A DNA stretch of 64,000 bases from Cognatitamlana onchidii (GTDB lineage: Bacteria > Bacteroidota > Bacteroidia > Flavobacteriales > Flavobacteriaceae): positions 124,001 to 188,000 of the forward strand of contig NZ_SRWZ01000006.1 of the NCBI RefSeq assembly GCF_004804355.1. The letters run 5' to 3'. Below are positions 63,001-64,000 of the stretch, piece by piece. The notes below the pieces were generated by a model that made no database searches, was not told where the DNA came from, and saw nothing but the letters and a program-made list of their open reading frames with translations. Both the position numbers and the translations under genes were made by a program. Each line of letters starts with the position of its first letter. Position 1 is the first letter of the stretch.

Positions 63001-63211
63001 ATCAACTGATGGCATTATTCTAAGACCGGATCGAGTAAGTATCAATTCGAAAAATGAAGCCACAATTATTGATTATAAGACTGGACTAGAAGATAAAAAA
63101 CACGAGCAACAACTTAAATCCTATGAAGATGCTCTTGAAGACATGAATATAATTGTAGAAAAAAAGATTCTTGTATACATAAATAACGATATTAAAGTTA
63201 AAGATGTGTAA
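60074..63211 (+). CDS. UvrD/Rep-family helicase with C-terminal RecB-type nuclease (AddA/RecB-like)
   Basis: A 1045-residue DNA repair protein. The Walker A motif SAGSGKTYTL lies at residues 13-22, the Walker B FIDEFQDTS at about 389-397 (Asp390), motif III MLVGDAKQAIYRWRGG follows, and motif VI is LLYVALTRAVEHLY. The C-terminal about 130 residues hold a PD-(D/E)XK nuclease with the catalytic IIDYKTG (Asp1000 region). It would process double-strand breaks for recombination. A partner AddB gene is not in this window. The stop overlaps the -7 box of kbl. Confidence 0.92.
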   Translation: MLKTSSFTIYNASAGSGKTYTLVKEYLKLLFQSDNLFHFKRILAITFTNKAVTEMKERIINTLRLFSEDDVLESSNSMFETISSELQIQPERLQKKSKQLLQTIIHNYASFDISTIDGFTHKLIRTFAHDLKLPLNFEVELDQDTLLNEAVESLIAKTGTNKILTKTLVEFALEKADDDKSWDISYDFNKIAKLLITENDKPFIESLKHKTPEDFERLKKQLTQEINDTEAIITKIGKDVIALIKNSGLEFSDFSGGYLPKYFDKLASSNFKVSYDSNWQKDLENKTLYPKRVSRDIASVIEALQPQIAKAFHCSKTSIFQLKFLKAFYKNITPLSVLNAINNELTLLKEDQNKMLISEFNTIISEEIKEQPTPFIYERIGEKFKHYFIDEFQDTSIMQWTNLIPLLNNAVSTEGGSTMLVGDAKQAIYRWRGGKAEQFIDLFNKTTSPFQIEQSVENLQENYRSFKEIVSFNNGFFKYLGAHFFENSTHQTLYEQAVQNSTQDHTGYVELSFLTPNKDDDRNALFSEVTLDKIYDCLNNGFHYEDICILVRKKKDGIATANYLSLNNVPIISSDTLLLTSAPEVNFINDLLSLLNQPTNNEIKIRILNYLSTSLKLDDKHAFFSKHITLNLSDFFKSLEAYNIKISSQNLLQLPLYDLAETIVRSFNLVSSSNAFVQFYLDVILDFSEKKGSDLSGFLEYFDKKKDTLSITSPKGQNAVQIMTIHKSKGLEFPVVIFPFADLDIYKELEAKSWFKIDDSKYSGFTHTLLNYNKDFEFFGEEGNYIYHKHKAELELDNINLLYVALTRAVEHLYIISSKDMSSKGDVNSKKYSGLLINYLQQIGIWNANELVYSFGTPQNSSRGCLEQSATPLEPSFISTAKEEHNIKVVTKSGYLWNTNQQEAIEKGNLIHDILGQIITADDIDLVANEFLVSNKINLEQSIALKELVLSITNHPKLKKYFSGKDIETHNERDIISTDGIILRPDRVSINSKNEATIIDYKTGLEDKKHEQQLKSYEDALEDMNIIVEKKILVYINNDIKVKDV

Positions 63212-63216
63212 ATTTG
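63209..63216 (+). promoter_or_regulatory. -7 box (TAAATTTG) for kbl
   Basis: Perfect TAnnTTTG that includes the helicase stop codon, 17 nt before the kbl ATG. It suggests kbl has its own promoter. Confidence 0.5.
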
Positions 63217-63232
63217 CGAAAAACGCAAAAAC

Positions 63233-64000
63233 ATGTACGGAAAACTGAAGAATCACCTTCAAGAAGAACTTGAAACGTTAAAAAACAACGGACTTTTCAA
63301 AGAAGAACGAATTATTACCTCTGCCCAAGGTGCAGAAATCACCTTAAATACCGGGGAGACTGTACTTAATTTTTGTGCCAATAATTATCTAGGGCTTTCT
63401 TCTCACCCAGACGTTATAAAAGCCGCAAAAAACACTATGGATACCCATGGATTTGGCATGAGTTCGGTACGTTTTATTTGTGGCACACAAGATATTCATA
63501 AAGAATTAGAGCAAAAAATAGCTAACTTTTATCAAACCGAAGACACCATATTATATGCCGCAGCCTTTGATGCCAACGGAGGTGTTTTTGAACCCCTACT
63601 AGGAAAGGAAGATGCGATTATTTCAGACGCACTAAACCATGCCTCCATTATTGATGGTGTTCGTCTTTGCAAGGCCGCTAGATATCGCTACCAAAATAAT
63701 GATATGACAGACCTTGAACAACAACTTATTACAGCCAATAAAAACGGTGCAAGATTCAAAATAATAGTTACCGACGGCGTGTTTTCTATGGATGGCTTGG
63801 TGGCACCCTTAGATAAAATTTGTGATTTGGCCGATAAATATGAAGCCTTAGTTATGGTAGATGAATGTCATGCCGCTGGATTTATTGGTAAAAATGGGAT
63901 AGGTACATTAGAAGAAAAAAACGTATTAAACAGAGTAGATATTATTACCGGCACTTTAGGGAAAGCTTTAGGTGGTGCAATGGGAGGTTATACCACTGGG
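63233..64000 (+). CDS. kbl: Glycine C-acetyltransferase (2-amino-3-ketobutyrate CoA ligase), C-terminus cut by window edge
   Basis: PLP-dependent enzyme that cleaves 2-amino-3-ketobutyrate with CoA to glycine and acetyl-CoA in threonine breakdown. 256 of about 395 residues are visible. They include [47 protein letters not shown] and [23 protein letters not shown]. The PLP-lysine lies in the [14 protein letters not shown] segment at the edge. Catalytic Lys is visible in TLGKALGG. Confidence 0.93.
   Translation, partial: MYGKLKNHLQEELETLKNNGLFKEERIITSAQGAEITLNTGETVLNFCANNYLGLSSHPDVIKAAKNTMDTHGFGMSSVRFICGTQDIHKELEQKIANFYQTEDTILYAAAFDANGGVFEPLLGKEDAIISDALNHASIIDGVRLCKAARYRYQNNDMTDLEQQLITANKNGARFKIIVTDGVFSMDGLVAPLDKICDLADKYEALVMVDECHAAGFIGKNGIGTLEEKNVLNRVDIITGTLGKALGGAMGGYTTG

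Overview
The window is about 64 kb of a low-GC, densely packed chromosome from a member of the Bacteroidota, almost certainly a (probably marine) Flavobacteriaceae. The support is: type IX secretion C-terminal sorting domains on two secreted proteins, the moxR-DUF58-bat aerotolerance operon, an IPExxxVDY protein beside pyk and rnc, DUF4286 beside rsmA, an ALDH7-type dehydrogenase, and repeated use of the Bacteroidota promoter -7 box TAnnTTTG. Both window edges cut a gene: rsmA on the left and kbl on the right. I see no rRNA operon, CRISPR array, prophage or intact insertion sequence.

Layout. 1-8 kb: rsmA, DUF4286, an esterase, a TPR protein, serS, a vitamin-K-carboxylase-like membrane protein and ribF. 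8-13 kb: a large secreted metzincin protease, then pth, rplY and prs. 13.2-21 kb: tRNA-Leu, a nucleotide cyclase coupled to a double AhpD-domain protein, gpsA, pheS, an EF-hand-repeat lipoprotein and a structured repeat element. 21-27 kb: cvpA and a probable bicarbonate or anion uptake cluster (SulP, universal stress protein, SulP, beta carbonic anhydrase). 27-36.3 kb: the complete bat operon (moxR, DUF58, BatD-like, batA, batB, batC, batD, batE). 36.5-44.1 kb: metabolic and hypothetical genes, with a small-RNA candidate and a DUF1501 gene remnant at 38.6 kb. 44.2-51.5 kb: the dinB-pyk interval, described below. 51.5-58.9 kb: rnc, fabF, acpP, purN, an RNase H, a PfkB kinase and a purF homologue. 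58.9-64 kb: two tandem small-RNA-like repeats, sod, a RecB/AddA-type helicase-nuclease and kbl.

The most interesting region is 44.2-51.5 kb. Full-length dinB and pyk flank two secreted carbohydrate-active genes, a GH82-like beta-helix protein and a sialate O-acetylesterase-like protein. Between these two lies a head-to-head pair of remnants: the 3' end of a second pyk and the 3' end of a second dinB. The order dinB - cargo 1 - pyk' / 'dinB - cargo 2 - pyk is what a tandem duplication, or a single-crossover integration of a divergent allele of the same interval, would leave. The dinB remnant is a mosaic: a 255-nt block almost identical to the intact gene sits between clearly divergent ends.

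A second strong signal is the pair of about 75-nt direct repeats at 58.97 and 59.19 kb. Each has a promoter-like box, a 5' hairpin, a nearly identical core and its own rho-independent terminator, which suggests twin small RNA genes. All functional calls come from reading the sequence and from remembered family features; no database search was possible.
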